A DNA stretch of 64,000 bases from Frigoribacterium sp. CFBP 13712 (GCF_014842255.1 NZ_JACYVH010000001.1:662475-726474); one strand, 5' to 3'. Positions 29,068 through 36,882 are shown, numbered from the stretch's first letter. The notes: a model not told the origin generated them from the sequence alone. Numbers and translations are program-made.

Positions 29068-29697
29068 GTGGGGAACCGGGGCATCTACGTCGAGACCGTG
29101 ATCGCCGCCGACGTCGAAGAGGTGTGGGCGGCAACACAGGACCCGACACAGCACGTGCGGTGGGACGTTCGATTCTCGGAGATCGTCCCGGATCGCAGGG
29201 TCGACGACGACGCAGTGCGGTTCACTTACGTCCGCCGTTCTCCCCTGCACGACGTGCACGGGACCGGGGTGAGCATCGGGGAGAGCCGACGACCCGACGG
29301 GTCCCGAACCTCGGCACTGCGCTTCAGCACGACCGACTGGCTCTCGCCGATCCGCACGGGACGTGGATACTGGCGGTACATCCCGACCGGCGATGGGCGC
29401 ACGCGGTTCATCACCGGTTATGACTACGACGGCGGATGGGGCCTGATCGACCTCATCGTGCGGCCGCTCCTCGGCTGGGCGACCGCATGGAGCTTCGATC
29501 GTCTGCGGATCTGGCTCGAGGGAGGAGCAGAACCGGAGGCCTGGCCACTCGCCTCGGTGCTGCAGATCTGGCGTCAGGATCGGCCTCGCGCCTCCAGGAC
29601 GCTCCGGGCACCTGCTGGAATGTCCCGTCGAAGCGACCACCTGCGGGATGCGCCTGCCACGCTGATGGCGCTCCCTGACCCGAGAGGCGACCGATGA
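29068..29697 (+). CDS. SRPBCC (START-like) family protein
   Basis: 209 residues from GTG 29068. ATG 28996 and GTG 28966 are in-frame alternatives, but the fold starts at GIYVETVIAADVEEVWAATQ. Features of a helix-grip lipid/polyketide-binding fold follow: PTQHVRWDVRFSEI, GRGYWRYIPTGDGRTRFITG and a C-terminal long helix (RPLLGWATAWSFDRLRIWLE). No catalytic residues can be named. The stop overlaps the DUF4166 start by 4 bp (ATGA); the two families commonly occur together, so they likely act in one process. Confidence 0.75.
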   Translation: MGNRGIYVETVIAADVEEVWAATQDPTQHVRWDVRFSEIVPDRRVDDDAVRFTYVRRSPLHDVHGTGVSIGESRRPDGSRTSALRFSTTDWLSPIRTGRGYWRYIPTGDGRTRFITGYDYDGGWGLIDLIVRPLLGWATAWSFDRLRIWLEGGAEPEAWPLASVLQIWRQDRPRASRTLRAPAGMSRRSDHLRDAPATLMALPDPRGDR

Positions 29698-30365
29698 CGT
29701 CGGTGTTCGAGAAGGCGCTTGGCGCGGACTTCCAGCGACTGCACCCGATGATGCGTCGGCGGTTCGGTGTGGGTCTCGATTCTGCCGAAGCGTGCATCGG
29801 CCGCGGCGTCATGTCCTCCATCCGGCGCGGCCCCTGGTGGACGGTACCGTTCTTGCAGATCGGTCGGCTGCGGAACATCCTGGTGCCAGATGTCGGCCGG
29901 GATGTGCCTTTCACCATCGAGAACTACCCCTACCGCGACCGCAACGGACGCGAGACGGTCACCTTCGTCCGCACCTACACGACCAAGCCGGGCCGGACCG
30001 CGCGGTTCGACGCCACGATGGTGCTGGTCGAGGGCCGGGTGCTCGACTACCTGGGGTCGCACCAGCACCTCGCGGTCGACCTCGACCTCACCGTCGACGA
30101 CAGAGGCGGTCTCGTTCTCACATCCGATGCGCAGCGCTTCTATGAGGGGCCTGTCGCGTTCACGTTCCCGATGCTGCTCAGCGGTCGGGCGACTTTGCAC
30201 GAGTGGTGGTCGGACGACGACCAGGCTTTCCATGTCGACATGGAGGTGCGGAACCGCGTCTTCGGATTCCTCTTCGGATACCGCGGTGCGTTCACCTGCG
30301 AGTGGACGCCCGCCACGGACGCACCGGACCGACTCAAACCGCGACGGACCGAGACCCGGACATAG
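29694..30365 (+). CDS. DUF4166 domain protein
   Basis: 223 residues. It matches the DUF4166 pattern: FQRLHPMMRRRFGV at the start, ENYPYRDRNGRETVTFVRTY, RFDATMVLVEGRVLDYLGSH (GSHQHLAVDLDL), RFYEGPVAFTFPMLLSGRAT and LFGYRGAFTCEW at the end. Biochemical function is unknown. It is translationally coupled to the SRPBCC gene upstream. No boundary repeat separates it from the next, opposite-strand lipoprotein gene. Confidence 0.8.
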   Translation: MTSVFEKALGADFQRLHPMMRRRFGVGLDSAEACIGRGVMSSIRRGPWWTVPFLQIGRLRNILVPDVGRDVPFTIENYPYRDRNGRETVTFVRTYTTKPGRTARFDATMVLVEGRVLDYLGSHQHLAVDLDLTVDDRGGLVLTSDAQRFYEGPVAFTFPMLLSGRATLHEWWSDDDQAFHVDMEVRNRVFGFLFGYRGAFTCEWTPATDAPDRLKPRRTETRT

Positions 30366-30506
30366 CCTGGACCGTTGGCTGCCGGCAAGAACCGTTCTCC
30401 TCGACCTCGTCTTGATCTCTGTCGGCGCCGGGCCGCGTCGGGCGTTCTCATGCTTGTTTCCGGTGCAGGGGATGAACGGCCGTCGCTCACCTGATGCGAC
30501 CGGGCC

Positions 30507-31211
30507 TCACCCACCGGGGCAGTCGCCGCTCGTGCCGAAGCAGGGAGACTGATCGATGCGAGGCGCCCTGTTCACTCCTCCGGATCTGGTGTCGAAGTAC
30601 TCGCGGCTGTACTCGATCGCCAGCACGTACGCAGCCCCCGTGGCGCTGATCGCCGTGGCCAGTTCATCCCCTTCCGACCCAGCCGTGGACGAGACGACGA
30701 CATCCGTCGGGTGGTGGTAGCCACGCTCTAAGAGACCGTCGGCGGTCGCGACGACGATCGTCGTCTCGTCCGTTCCATACGCTTTCGAGGCGGGATGCGT
30801 GGTCAGAACGCTGAAGGTGGGATCAGCAAGCGAGTCAAGGTCAGACGAACCCGCGAACGGGTCCACCGGGGAGATGTTCGAGTCTTCGAGGGCAGCAGCA
30901 GCTTGCTCGAGCGCCTGCTCAGGAGTGGCAGCGCCGAGAAGCGCATAGACGACTCGGCCCTGCTGTGCGCACCGAGTCCCAGTCGCGTCGACGAACCAGT
31001 CCGACGGCTCGGCGACCGTACAGGTGTCCTCCCGGGCGACAGTGACACGAGGCGCGGATACCGAACCGGGCCACGCCAGAGCATCGTCCGCCAGGGCTGC
31101 CGCCTCGGGCCGCACGCGCTCGGCGAGCGAGGGATCGACTGCCTCGGACGCGCAGCCAGTCAGGGTCAGACCCATCGCCAGCATGAGCAGACCTGCTCGT
31201 CTCCCTCTCAC
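30507..31211 (-). CDS. Hypothetical lipoprotein
   Basis: 234 residues. Lipoprotein signal GLLMLAMGLTLTGC (Cys about 20). The exported part is acidic, with four further Cys (DTCTV, TRCAQ, QSPCFG, SGDCPGG) that could form two disulfides. No family recognised. Its 3' end is 140 bp from the convergent DUF4166 gene with no clear terminator. Confidence 0.6.
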   Translation of the reverse strand: MRGRRAGLLMLAMGLTLTGCASEAVDPSLAERVRPEAAALADDALAWPGSVSAPRVTVAREDTCTVAEPSDWFVDATGTRCAQQGRVVYALLGAATPEQALEQAAAALEDSNISPVDPFAGSSDLDSLADPTFSVLTTHPASKAYGTDETTIVVATADGLLERGYHHPTDVVVSSTAGSEGDELATAISATGAAYVLAIEYSREYFDTRSGGVNRAPRIDQSPCFGTSGDCPGG

Positions 31212-31272
31212 GGCTCCCCCTCGACGCGATAGTAACGCCCATCCGCGATCTCAAAGAGTCTGCGACCGGATG

Positions 31273-31290
31273 ACGATCGGCTACCGGGAC
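31273..31290 (+). repeat. Boundary repeat copy 2
   Basis: ACGATCGGCTACCGGGAC, CGGCT-loop class, in the gap between the divergent lipoprotein and DUF4190 genes. Confidence 0.55.
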
Positions 31291-31377
31291 GGTGCTGGAG
31301 CAGCGTCAGTACTGAATCAGCTATTGGTAAACTGCAAGTTTCGACAACATGTGTTGCCAATCGGAGAGGTGAGTGAT

Positions 31378-31647
31378 GTGACCCAGGAAACCCCGGAGCG
31401 CGTGAGCCGCCAAGCAATGGCCCCACTAGCAGTCGGCATTTTGGCGCTGGTTTTGCTTTGGGCGTTTGGTGCGCCGACGCTCGTCACAGCCTTTGGTGTC
31501 GGACTCGGACATCTGGCCCTGCAGGACATCAAGCGCTCGAAGACCCGTGGTGCCGTGCTGGCCTGGGTGGGCCTGATTTTGGGCTACGGCCTCACGCTGA
31601 TGTCCATCATCAGATTCATCCCGTCGGCAATCAACGGGCTCAGTTAG
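31378..31647 (+). CDS. Small membrane protein, DUF4190-like
   Basis: 89 residues from GTG 31378 with GGAGAGG as ribosome-binding site; GTG 31369 is also in frame. Two hydrophobic segments (PLAVGILALVLLWAFGAP and VLAWVGLILGYGLTLMSIIR) separated by GLGHLALQDIKRSKTRG, the turn typical of DUF4190. The 5' flank (31300-31370) is AT-richer than the chromosome. Function unknown; probably in the cytoplasmic membrane. Confidence 0.6.
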   Translation: MTQETPERVSRQAMAPLAVGILALVLLWAFGAPTLVTAFGVGLGHLALQDIKRSKTRGAVLAWVGLILGYGLTLMSIIRFIPSAINGLS

Positions 31648-31671
31648 TCCAGAACCGTCGGCCGCGTTGAC

Positions 31672-32114
31672 CTAACGCTCGCGGCCACCCTGGTCTCGAA
31701 CCCGCTCGTTCTGACGGTCGGTCGCCGTGCGGTCGCCGTCGCGGGTCGGGGCGACCTTGACGCCGGAACGGCGCAGCTGCTCCTGCAACTTCGCGGCCCG
31801 GGCCCGCTGCTGCGCCTGCAGGTCGACGTGGTACTGCTGGCGGAACACGTCGATCTCGGCCGCGAGCTGGGTCCACTCCTCACGACGGGCGGGTTCTGCC
31901 GGCACCCCGCCCAGCTGCTTCGCCCACTCGGGCTGCGCAGCCGCGATCGTCGCGCCGCGCTCCTCGAGGGGGCCCGGAGGCAGTCGTAGCGCTCGGCCAT
32001 GCGCTCTCTCCACTCAGGGGGCATGTGCGGGCTGTCGATCGCGGTGCGATCGACAGCCTGTGTCGGGACCCGAGGCACGTCGACGACCGGCTCGGTCGTG
32101 ACCACTGGCGACAC
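31672..32114 (-). pseudogene. Frameshifted C-terminal remnant of a conjugative relaxase
   Basis: Reading leftwards from 32114, SPHMPPEWRERMAERYDCL is in one frame. The continuation EERGATIAAAQPEWAKQLGG, then VPAEPARREEWTQLAAEID and VFRQQYHVD, is in another, with the shift near 31980. This series matches the extreme C-terminus of actinobacterial TraA/MobF-type relaxases. The catalytic N-terminal domain and helicase are absent. It is a relic of an integrative or plasmid element. Confidence 0.6.
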
Positions 32115-32227
32115 GTCGACGCCGCGCTCGGACGACGCCTGTGAGACCTACTCGGCAGTGTTGCTGTTGATGAGAGCCGCCAGCACGGCAGGGACGTCGA
32201 GGGCAGCGAACGCTCTAAGCCCGGCAG

Positions 32228-32245
32228 ACGATCGTCTATCGGGAC
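32228..32245 (+). repeat. Boundary repeat copy 3
   Basis: ACGATCGTCTATCGGGAC, CGTCT-loop class. Its CTA (32236-32238) is the TAG stop of the reverse-strand SRPBCC gene, whose last residues SR come from the repeat. Confidence 0.75.
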
Positions 32246-32643
32246 GCCGCCCTGAGCAGGTTTGCGAGATGGAAGTTCCATCCCTCCTCGTGTGCGGCTC
32301 GAAGTCCGTCGCCATCCGGGAGCTGCCCAAAACCTCGTTCCGTCAGCGTGACCGTGCTCAGCTCGCCGTCACTACGGATGTCGAAGCGGACCGTGAGCGG
32401 CGCCGGCCATTCCGGCTGCTGCCACACGAAGGCCAGCCGACTCGGCGGTACTGCTTCCGTCACGCGACCGTCAGCGACGTGCTCGCGGCCGCCCTCGGTC
32501 CGGGTCTCGCGCACGGCCGAGCCGACCTCGGGAGTCAGCACAAGCTCAGGCCACCAGGAGTCGCGCTCGTCCGTAAGCGCGCACCACAGCCCCTCCACGG
32601 AGGACATCGATGTGACGGTGATCGACAGCGAGTCAGCGCACAT
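32236..32643 (-). CDS. SRPBCC/AHSA1-like small protein
   Basis: 135 residues. A helix-grip domain is suggested by SSVEGLWCALTDERDSWWPE, GREHVADGRVTEAVPPSRLA (FVWQQPEWPAPLTVRFDI) and the terminal helix HEEGWNFHLANLLRAA. It resembles Hsp90-activator-like START proteins, many of which are polyketide-cyclase-like ligand binders. It ends inside boundary repeat 3. Monocistronic. Confidence 0.7.
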   Translation of the reverse strand: MCADSLSITVTSMSSVEGLWCALTDERDSWWPELVLTPEVGSAVRETRTEGGREHVADGRVTEAVPPSRLAFVWQQPEWPAPLTVRFDIRSDGELSTVTLTERGFGQLPDGDGLRAAHEEGWNFHLANLLRAASR

Positions 32644-32804
32644 GCTCAGACGCTAGTGCGTCTGCCCAGGCCTGGCGCCGATGTACCGGCCGCCGAACCC
32701 CTTACGGACACCTCGCGTCGCTGGTGGGTGTTCTACGGACAAGTCCTCGTGAGTGATGACGCGCAGCGCCGTGATCCCTTGGCGACCTCTGGAAGCATGC
32801 CAGC

Positions 32805-33254
32805 GTGAACACCTCAGCCAGTCGGCGTGCCCATGGCTTCTGCGCCGCCTTCGTCATCGTCGCCACGGCAACCGTGTCCGGATGCTCTACAAGCGACATC
32901 GACACGCGGGCGCCCCCTCAGGGCATGACAGCAACCGCCGAGATCTTGGACCAATTCGACGGGTACCTCAGCGCCGGACTCAAGGTCGAGAACACGAGCG
33001 ACACGCCCCTGCTGTTTGAAGCTGACGACGACATGGTGATCGACGGTGCTGGCGGACCCGACTGGTCACTCCCCTTCGGCCCCCGACCCGTGAGCGGCAA
33101 GATCGACGGTTACGCACTCGAGGAAGAGTGGCCAATCGAACTCAGCCCCGGTGCTGTCGCGACGACCGCGTTCCTGATGGACGAGAACTACGAGAAGGCT
33201 GTTCTCACCGTCTCTTCGATCAACGGCGGCTCAATCACCTTCTTCACCGATTAA
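32805..33254 (+). CDS. Hypothetical lipoprotein
   Basis: 149 residues, GTG start. Signal RRAHGFCAAFVIVATATV with lipobox VSGC (Cys about 27). The exported domain is beta-rich and acidic (YLSAGLKVENTSDTPLLFEA, then SLPFGPRPVSGKIDGYAL), resembling an Ig-like or DUF4352-type fold, though I cannot assign it. The next boundary repeat begins 13 bp past the stop. Confidence 0.6.
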   Translation: MNTSASRRAHGFCAAFVIVATATVSGCSTSDIDTRAPPQGMTATAEILDQFDGYLSAGLKVENTSDTPLLFEADDDMVIDGAGGPDWSLPFGPRPVSGKIDGYALEEEWPIELSPGAVATTAFLMDENYEKAVLTVSSINGGSITFFTD

Positions 33255-33266
33255 CGCGCCCGCCGA

Positions 33267-33284
33267 CCGATCGTCTATCGGGAC
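33267..33284 (+). repeat. Boundary repeat copy 4
   Basis: CCGATCGTCTATCGGGAC, full consensus of the CGTCT class. It opens a unit that is duplicated at 36668. Confidence 0.85.
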
Positions 33285-33339
33285 AGCTCGTCAGATCGAC
33301 TCCCGAACTACGGCCCACGACGCCTCGTACGGTTGGGTC

Positions 33340-33462
33340 ATGGACCCGTTGTCTAGCGCCGCCCTCTTCGTTGCAATCACAAGCGCGATTCTCTACGCGC
33401 TTTACTGGGTAATTCGACGTGCCGTGGCAGCAGGAATGAGAGACGCAGAGGATCGCCCGTAG
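33340..33462 (+). CDS. 40-residue single-span membrane protein (cassette copy 1)
   Basis: Short frame MDPLSSAALFVAITSAILYA ... ending in RRAVAAGMRDAEDRP, with one hydrophobic span of about 18 residues followed by a positive RR and a charged tail. A near-identical second copy exists at 36741-36863, differing mainly by conservative substitutions, which argues that the frame is translated. The TAG stop lies 1 bp ahead of repeat 5. The 73-bp interval from repeat to start is the same length in both copies. Confidence 0.65.
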   Translation: MDPLSSAALFVAITSAILYALYWVIRRAVAAGMRDAEDRP

Positions 33463-33463
33463 C

Positions 33464-33481
33464 CCGATCCCCTGAAGGGCA
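33464..33481 (+). repeat. Boundary repeat copy 5
   Basis: CCGATCCCCTGAAGGGCA, degenerate right arm, CCCCT class; adjoins the stop of the 40-residue protein. Confidence 0.6.
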
Positions 33482-33514
33482 CCACCCGCACGGCAGCGGT
33501 GTCACAATGCGCAC

Positions 33515-33898
33515 GTGCAATCTCACGCAGCCCGCAGACGCCGTCGCGTAGCTATCGTTCTTGTCGTCGCCGGCCTAGTGATGCTCCTTGCCCCAGTTCT
33601 TGCTGGCGCGATCGCGTCGGGCGTTGCGTGGTTGGCTTGGCTCGCACGCTCTCTTCCCGCCGCCCTTGCCATCGCGGGCATCATGGTCTGGTACCGGGCA
33701 GACAAGGTTTTCGACCGCGGGTTCGAGCCAGAAGGGCCATCAGACGACAAGTCCCACCACGCTTCAGCGTTGACCGACCCCCTAATAAGACGATGCGTAC
33801 AGCGTCTCTGCGTGCTCTCGCGGCATGAATCTCTGGGCGAAGTCGCGCTCGTTCGGAGTCCAGACGTCGGTCCACAGCGCCTCGTGACGTCGACCTAG
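33515..33898 (+). CDS. Small membrane protein reading through a boundary repeat
   Basis: 127 residues, GTG start. Basic start (QSHAARRRRR), then two spans (VAIVLVVAGLVMLLAPVLAG and the segment to about 65). After about residue 86 the frame enters boundary repeat 6 (reading TDPLIR) and continues antisense to the kinase gene, so the last 40 residues are probably not ancestral. The original gene may have ended at or just past the repeat. Function unknown. Confidence 0.45.
   Translation: MQSHAARRRRRVAIVLVVAGLVMLLAPVLAGAIASGVAWLAWLARSLPAALAIAGIMVWYRADKVFDRGFEPEGPSDDKSHHASALTDPLIRRCVQRLCVLSRHESLGEVALVRSPDVGPQRLVTST
33774..33791 (+). repeat. Boundary repeat copy 6
   Basis: CCGACCCCCTAATAAGAC, a diverged copy. 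Its CTA (33782-33784) is the stop of the reverse-strand kinase gene. Confidence 0.5.
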
Positions 33899-34357
33899 CT
33901 CCCTGTCGCGGGCCATGCCGCGGCTGACGGCGACGTCGAGCTCGACATCGCACCAGACCGTGACGTCTAGGGAAGGCAGGGCCTCAGGGTGGAAAAGGCC
34001 GATGAGATCGACGACGAGAATCTCGGCGCGAGGAACCGGCTCCGGAGCACCGAGGGCCCCTACCGCCCAGCCATACCGTCGGAACTCGCCCGGCTGCTGA
34101 CCACGGAAGGGCTCCAAGACACTCGAAACAAGACGTTGCCGCTCCACTCCGTCCCAGTCCGCAGAGCGGAGGTGAGAGCGTGCAGGATCGAGAAAGTCGT
34201 CACCGCGCATCCTCACGGCGCCAGGCAGGGCCTCGACAATGCGGCGCGCGAGCGTGGACTTGCCTGACCCGCAGAAGCCCGAGATACCGACCACAATGGG
34301 GCGGCCCGCCGACCCGGCTCTGATTGCGACATGCTCGACGACTTCGCCCTGATCCAT
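33782..34357 (-). CDS. Uridine kinase-like P-loop protein
   Basis: 191 residues. Walker A GISGFCGSGKSTLARR near residue 24, RGDDFLDPARS (phosphoacceptor side), AEILVVDLIGLFHPE (Walker B-like) and a LID-like RGMARDRELGRRHE. This fits the uridine kinase/phosphoribulokinase superfamily; true substrate unknown. Ends within repeat 6. Monocistronic, bounded by repeats 6 and 7. Confidence 0.75.
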   Translation of the reverse strand: MDQGEVVEHVAIRAGSAGRPIVVGISGFCGSGKSTLARRIVEALPGAVRMRGDDFLDPARSHLRSADWDGVERQRLVSSVLEPFRGQQPGEFRRYGWAVGALGAPEPVPRAEILVVDLIGLFHPEALPSLDVTVWCDVELDVAVSRGMARDRELGRRHEALWTDVWTPNERDFAQRFMPREHAETLYASSY

Positions 34358-34386
34358 GCCACGACCCTACGAGCTCACCCCGGTAG

Positions 34387-34404
34387 CCGATCCCCTATCG
34401 GACG
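34387..34404 (+). repeat. Boundary repeat copy 7
   Basis: CCGATCCCCTATCGGACG, preceded by GGTAG. It separates the divergent kinase and DUF2625 genes. Confidence 0.8.
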
Positions 34405-34457
34405 CACACTCGCGCCGAAGGTTCACAGCTAGCCATGACGTCGGCCAGGATCGAGGC

Positions 34458-35162
34458 ATGGTCAACCCTCGAGATGATGCCTGGCTGGAGTTGACGGAAC
34501 TCATCGCAGCCTCGCCCGTGAACGTCGTCGTCTGCCCGCCGCACGAAGACTCTGCGACCGGGACGGCGCTGGCACTCGGAACGAGCTCCTACCTTGGTGC
34601 GCTCGCTCGCAACACTTCCGGCGTCCTCGTCGACGACGGATGGTTACCTCTACTCGGAGGCAGCTCGGGAAAGGACGGTCTTCCCGGTCTCGACGAGGCA
34701 AGTGCCGGCACCCCCGGGCTGCTCGTCGTCGCTCACGACGTCCTTGGTGGCGCCTTCGCCCTCGACGGTGGAGCCCTGGGCAGAGGTGACGGCTCCGTCT
34801 ATCACTTCTCGGTCGACTCGTTGAGCTGGGAGGACCTCGAGCTGGGCCACGCCGACTTCGTGACCAGGATGCTCGCCGGAGCGACCGAGAGCTTCTACGA
34901 GTCACTCCGCTGGCCGGGGTGGCAGGACGACCTCGCCGATCTGAGCCCGAAGCAGGGCCTATCCCTCTACCCCTACCCCTTCACGGCCGAGGGCAAGGAC
35001 GTGAGCGATGCCAGCAAGCAGGCTGTGCCCATGACGGAGCTGCTCGGCATCTACAACGACGTAGCCGAACAACTCGGACTCAGCCGCGGAGTGCCCGCCG
35101 CCTGGGCCCAGGCATTCGATGCTGTGTCGCAGACCGATCCCCTATTGGGCGTGTATCAGTAA
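34458..35162 (+). CDS. DUF2625 family protein
   Basis: 234 residues from ATG 34458; the open frame starts earlier but would cross repeat 7. It follows the DUF2625 pattern: DAWLELTELIAASPVNVVVC, SSYLGALARNTSGVLVDDGW (the LVDDGWLPLLGG core), LVVAHDVLGGAFALDGGALG, SVYHFSVDSLSWEDLELGHA and FYESLRWPGWQDDL. Function is unknown in the family. The frame reads through repeat 8 (TDPLLGVYQ) and overlaps the convergent MarR gene by 7 bp. Confidence 0.8.
   Translation: MVNPRDDAWLELTELIAASPVNVVVCPPHEDSATGTALALGTSSYLGALARNTSGVLVDDGWLPLLGGSSGKDGLPGLDEASAGTPGLLVVAHDVLGGAFALDGGALGRGDGSVYHFSVDSLSWEDLELGHADFVTRMLAGATESFYESLRWPGWQDDLADLSPKQGLSLYPYPFTAEGKDVSDASKQAVPMTELLGIYNDVAEQLGLSRGVPAAWAQAFDAVSQTDPLLGVYQ
35134..35151 (+). 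repeat. Boundary repeat copy 8
   Basis: CCGATCCCCTATTGGGCG, inside the last codons of the DUF2625 gene and next to the 3' end of the convergent MarR gene. Confidence 0.75.
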
Positions 35163-35620
35163 GCGTCGACGATGCCCGGTGTTTTCTCCGCGCCCTCGAT
35201 GACAGCGAGCAGCAGTGCGTTGAGCTGTGCGCTCCGCGACGCGTCCAGCCCGAACATGCTGAGGTCGTTCGTCGCCAGGGCCACCTGCTGCACCGCGTCG
35301 AGCACGGCCTGGCCGGCTGGCGTGCTCGCGGCGGGGTTCCTCCGGCCGCGGGCGCGGATGCCCACCCGGCGGACGAGACCGCGACGTTCCATCCCGTCGA
35401 GCACGTCCGACATGCTCTGCGGGCGAACGAAGACGGCCCGAGCGATCTCCGCCGACGTGAGCTCAGCACCGTCCGCCAGGCACGACAGCACGCCGAACTG
35501 CACGAGGCTCACGTCGTGCTCCGCCATCCCCGCGGTGATCTGGGAGCCGATGATGCGCGCGACCTTTACCGCGTTCCAGCCCAGCACGGACTCGAGCCCG
35601 CGACCTCCATCGTCACCCAT
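35156..35620 (-). CDS. MarR family transcriptional regulator
   Basis: 154 residues. Winged-helix core: LVQFGVLSCLADGAELTSAE (helices 2-3), FVRPQSMSDVLDGMERRGLV (recognition helix) and RRVGIRARGRRNPAASTPAG (wing). Divergent from the cyclase gene. Two CAGGAACCTGCTT boxes lie in the intergenic region, making autoregulation and control of the cyclase gene likely. Effector possibly an aromatic or kynurenine-like compound. Confidence 0.85.
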   Translation of the reverse strand: MGDDGGRGLESVLGWNAVKVARIIGSQITAGMAEHDVSLVQFGVLSCLADGAELTSAEIARAVFVRPQSMSDVLDGMERRGLVRRVGIRARGRRNPAASTPAGQAVLDAVQQVALATNDLSMFGLDASRSAQLNALLLAVIEGAEKTPGIVDAY

Positions 35621-35651
35621 GCGTGCCTCCTCGTCGACGATCTCCGAAAAA

Positions 35652-35691
35652 CAGGAACCTGCTTTTTGCGCTACGGTGCAGGAACCTGCTT
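35652..35691. promoter_or_regulatory. Twin MarR operator boxes
   Basis: CAGGAACCTGCTT occurs at 35652-35664 and again at 35679-35691, 27 bp apart. Each has a CAGG-AA-CCTG palindromic core. They lie between the divergent MarR and cyclase genes. Confidence 0.7.
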
Positions 35692-35760
35692 CTCAGGACC
35701 TCCTCGCAGTGTGCACCACCCACCCGCGCCACACCGAACCGACACGACAGGACAGGCACC

Positions 35761-36636
35761 ATGACGACACCCGCACTCCCCGACGACCGAGGCCGCTGGG
35801 GCGCCTATGACGAGCTCGGCACGCTGAACTTGATCGACGACGCCGCCAGGGCCCGCGCCGCTGAGGAGGTGCGGATCGGCCGGAGCGTGTCGCTCGCGTA
35901 CCCGGTCGAACCCGCCTCGATGCTCGGCGGGCCGTTCGCTACCCCCGCACCGCCGTCGCACCCCGTGCAGCAGGCGCTGCTCTACACGGGCACGCCGCCC
36001 ATGGGGATGTCCGAGGTCCTCGTCGTGACGCCGCACCACCCGGCGATGACGCACATCGACGCTTTCGCCCACATGCCCGTCGACGGCACCGTGTACCCGG
36101 GCCGGCCACTCGAAGAAGCCGTCACGGCCGGAGGCGTCGTGCACGGCTCCACGACCGCCTTCGCCGCCGGGATCACGACGCGGGGAGTCCTGCTCGACCT
36201 GGCACCGGAGGGGCGGCTGCCGTCCGCGCACCCCATCACCTCGGCGGACCTCGATGCAGCCGAAGCACGGGCGGGGGTCAAGGTGCTGCCCGGTGACGCC
36301 GTGGTGGTCCGCAGCGGCTGGGGCTTCAGCTGGGACGCCGAGACCCAGGCACCGGGCATGACCGTCGACGCGGTGGCGTGGGTGAACCACCGTGGCGTCT
36401 CGCTCTACGCCGGCGACGTCAGCGACTCGTTCCCGCCGAGCGACCCGGAGATGCCCATGCCGATGCACATGGTCGGGCTGGCCCGGCTGGGCATGCCCCT
36501 GGTCGACAGCGTCGCCACGGACGACCTCGCCGCGACCTGCGCCGAGCTCGGCCGACACGCTTTCCTGCTCAGCATCGCCCCGCCCCGCCTCCACGGCCTC
36601 ACCGGCGTGCCGGTGAACCCCCAAGCCATCTTCTAG
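35761..36636 (+). CDS. Cyclase/kynurenine-formamidase-like metal hydrolase
   Basis: 291 residues from ATG 35761. The metal-binding motif HPAMTHIDAFAHM corresponds to the family's HxGTHxDxxxH with Gly replaced, and LDLAPEG and LPGDAVVVRSGWGFSW follow. PF04199-type enzymes hydrolyse amide or lactone bonds such as N-formylkynurenine. Likely a cytoplasmic metalloenzyme. Controlled by the divergent MarR through the twin boxes. Bounded by repeats 8 and 9 with its regulator, so regulator and enzyme travel as one unit. Confidence 0.82.
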   Translation: MTTPALPDDRGRWGAYDELGTLNLIDDAARARAAEEVRIGRSVSLAYPVEPASMLGGPFATPAPPSHPVQQALLYTGTPPMGMSEVLVVTPHHPAMTHIDAFAHMPVDGTVYPGRPLEEAVTAGGVVHGSTTAFAAGITTRGVLLDLAPEGRLPSAHPITSADLDAAEARAGVKVLPGDAVVVRSGWGFSWDAETQAPGMTVDAVAWVNHRGVSLYAGDVSDSFPPSDPEMPMPMHMVGLARLGMPLVDSVATDDLAATCAELGRHAFLLSIAPPRLHGLTGVPVNPQAIF

Positions 36637-36667
36637 ACCAACACCACGGCCGTGCGCGCCGCAATGA

Positions 36668-36685
36668 CCGATCGTCTATCGGAAC
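36668..36685 (+). repeat. Boundary repeat copy 9
   Basis: CCGATCGTCTATCGGAAC, CGTCT class. It opens the second copy of the duplicated unit; compare 33267-33284. Confidence 0.8.
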
Positions 36686-36740
36686 AGCTCGTGAGATCAA
36701 CTCCCGAACTACGGCCCACGACGCCTCGTACGGTTAGGTC

Positions 36741-36863
36741 ACGGACCCGTTGTCTAGCGTCGCCCTCTTCGTTGCAGTCACGAGCGCGATTCTTTACGCG
36801 GTCTACTGGGTGATTCGACGTGCCGTGGCAGCAGGCATCAAAGACGCAGACGATCGTCCGTAG
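36741..36863 (+). pseudogene. Second copy of the 40-residue membrane protein, ATG start lost
   Basis: Same length and frame as 33340-33462 (DPLSSVALFVAVTSAILYAV ... AGIKDADDRP). The initiator is ACG (36741) instead of ATG; the next usable start is TTG at 36750, which would remove three residues. Most protein changes are conservative (A/V, I/V, M/I, R/K, E/D), so selection acted for a while after duplication. Either a decaying copy or translated from TTG. Confidence 0.6.
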
Positions 36864-36864
36864 C

Positions 36865-36882
36865 CCGATCCTTCACCGGGCA
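36865..36882 (+). repeat. Boundary repeat copy 10
   Basis: CCGATCCTTCACCGGGCA, diverged; directly after the TAG of the second 40-residue frame. Confidence 0.6.
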
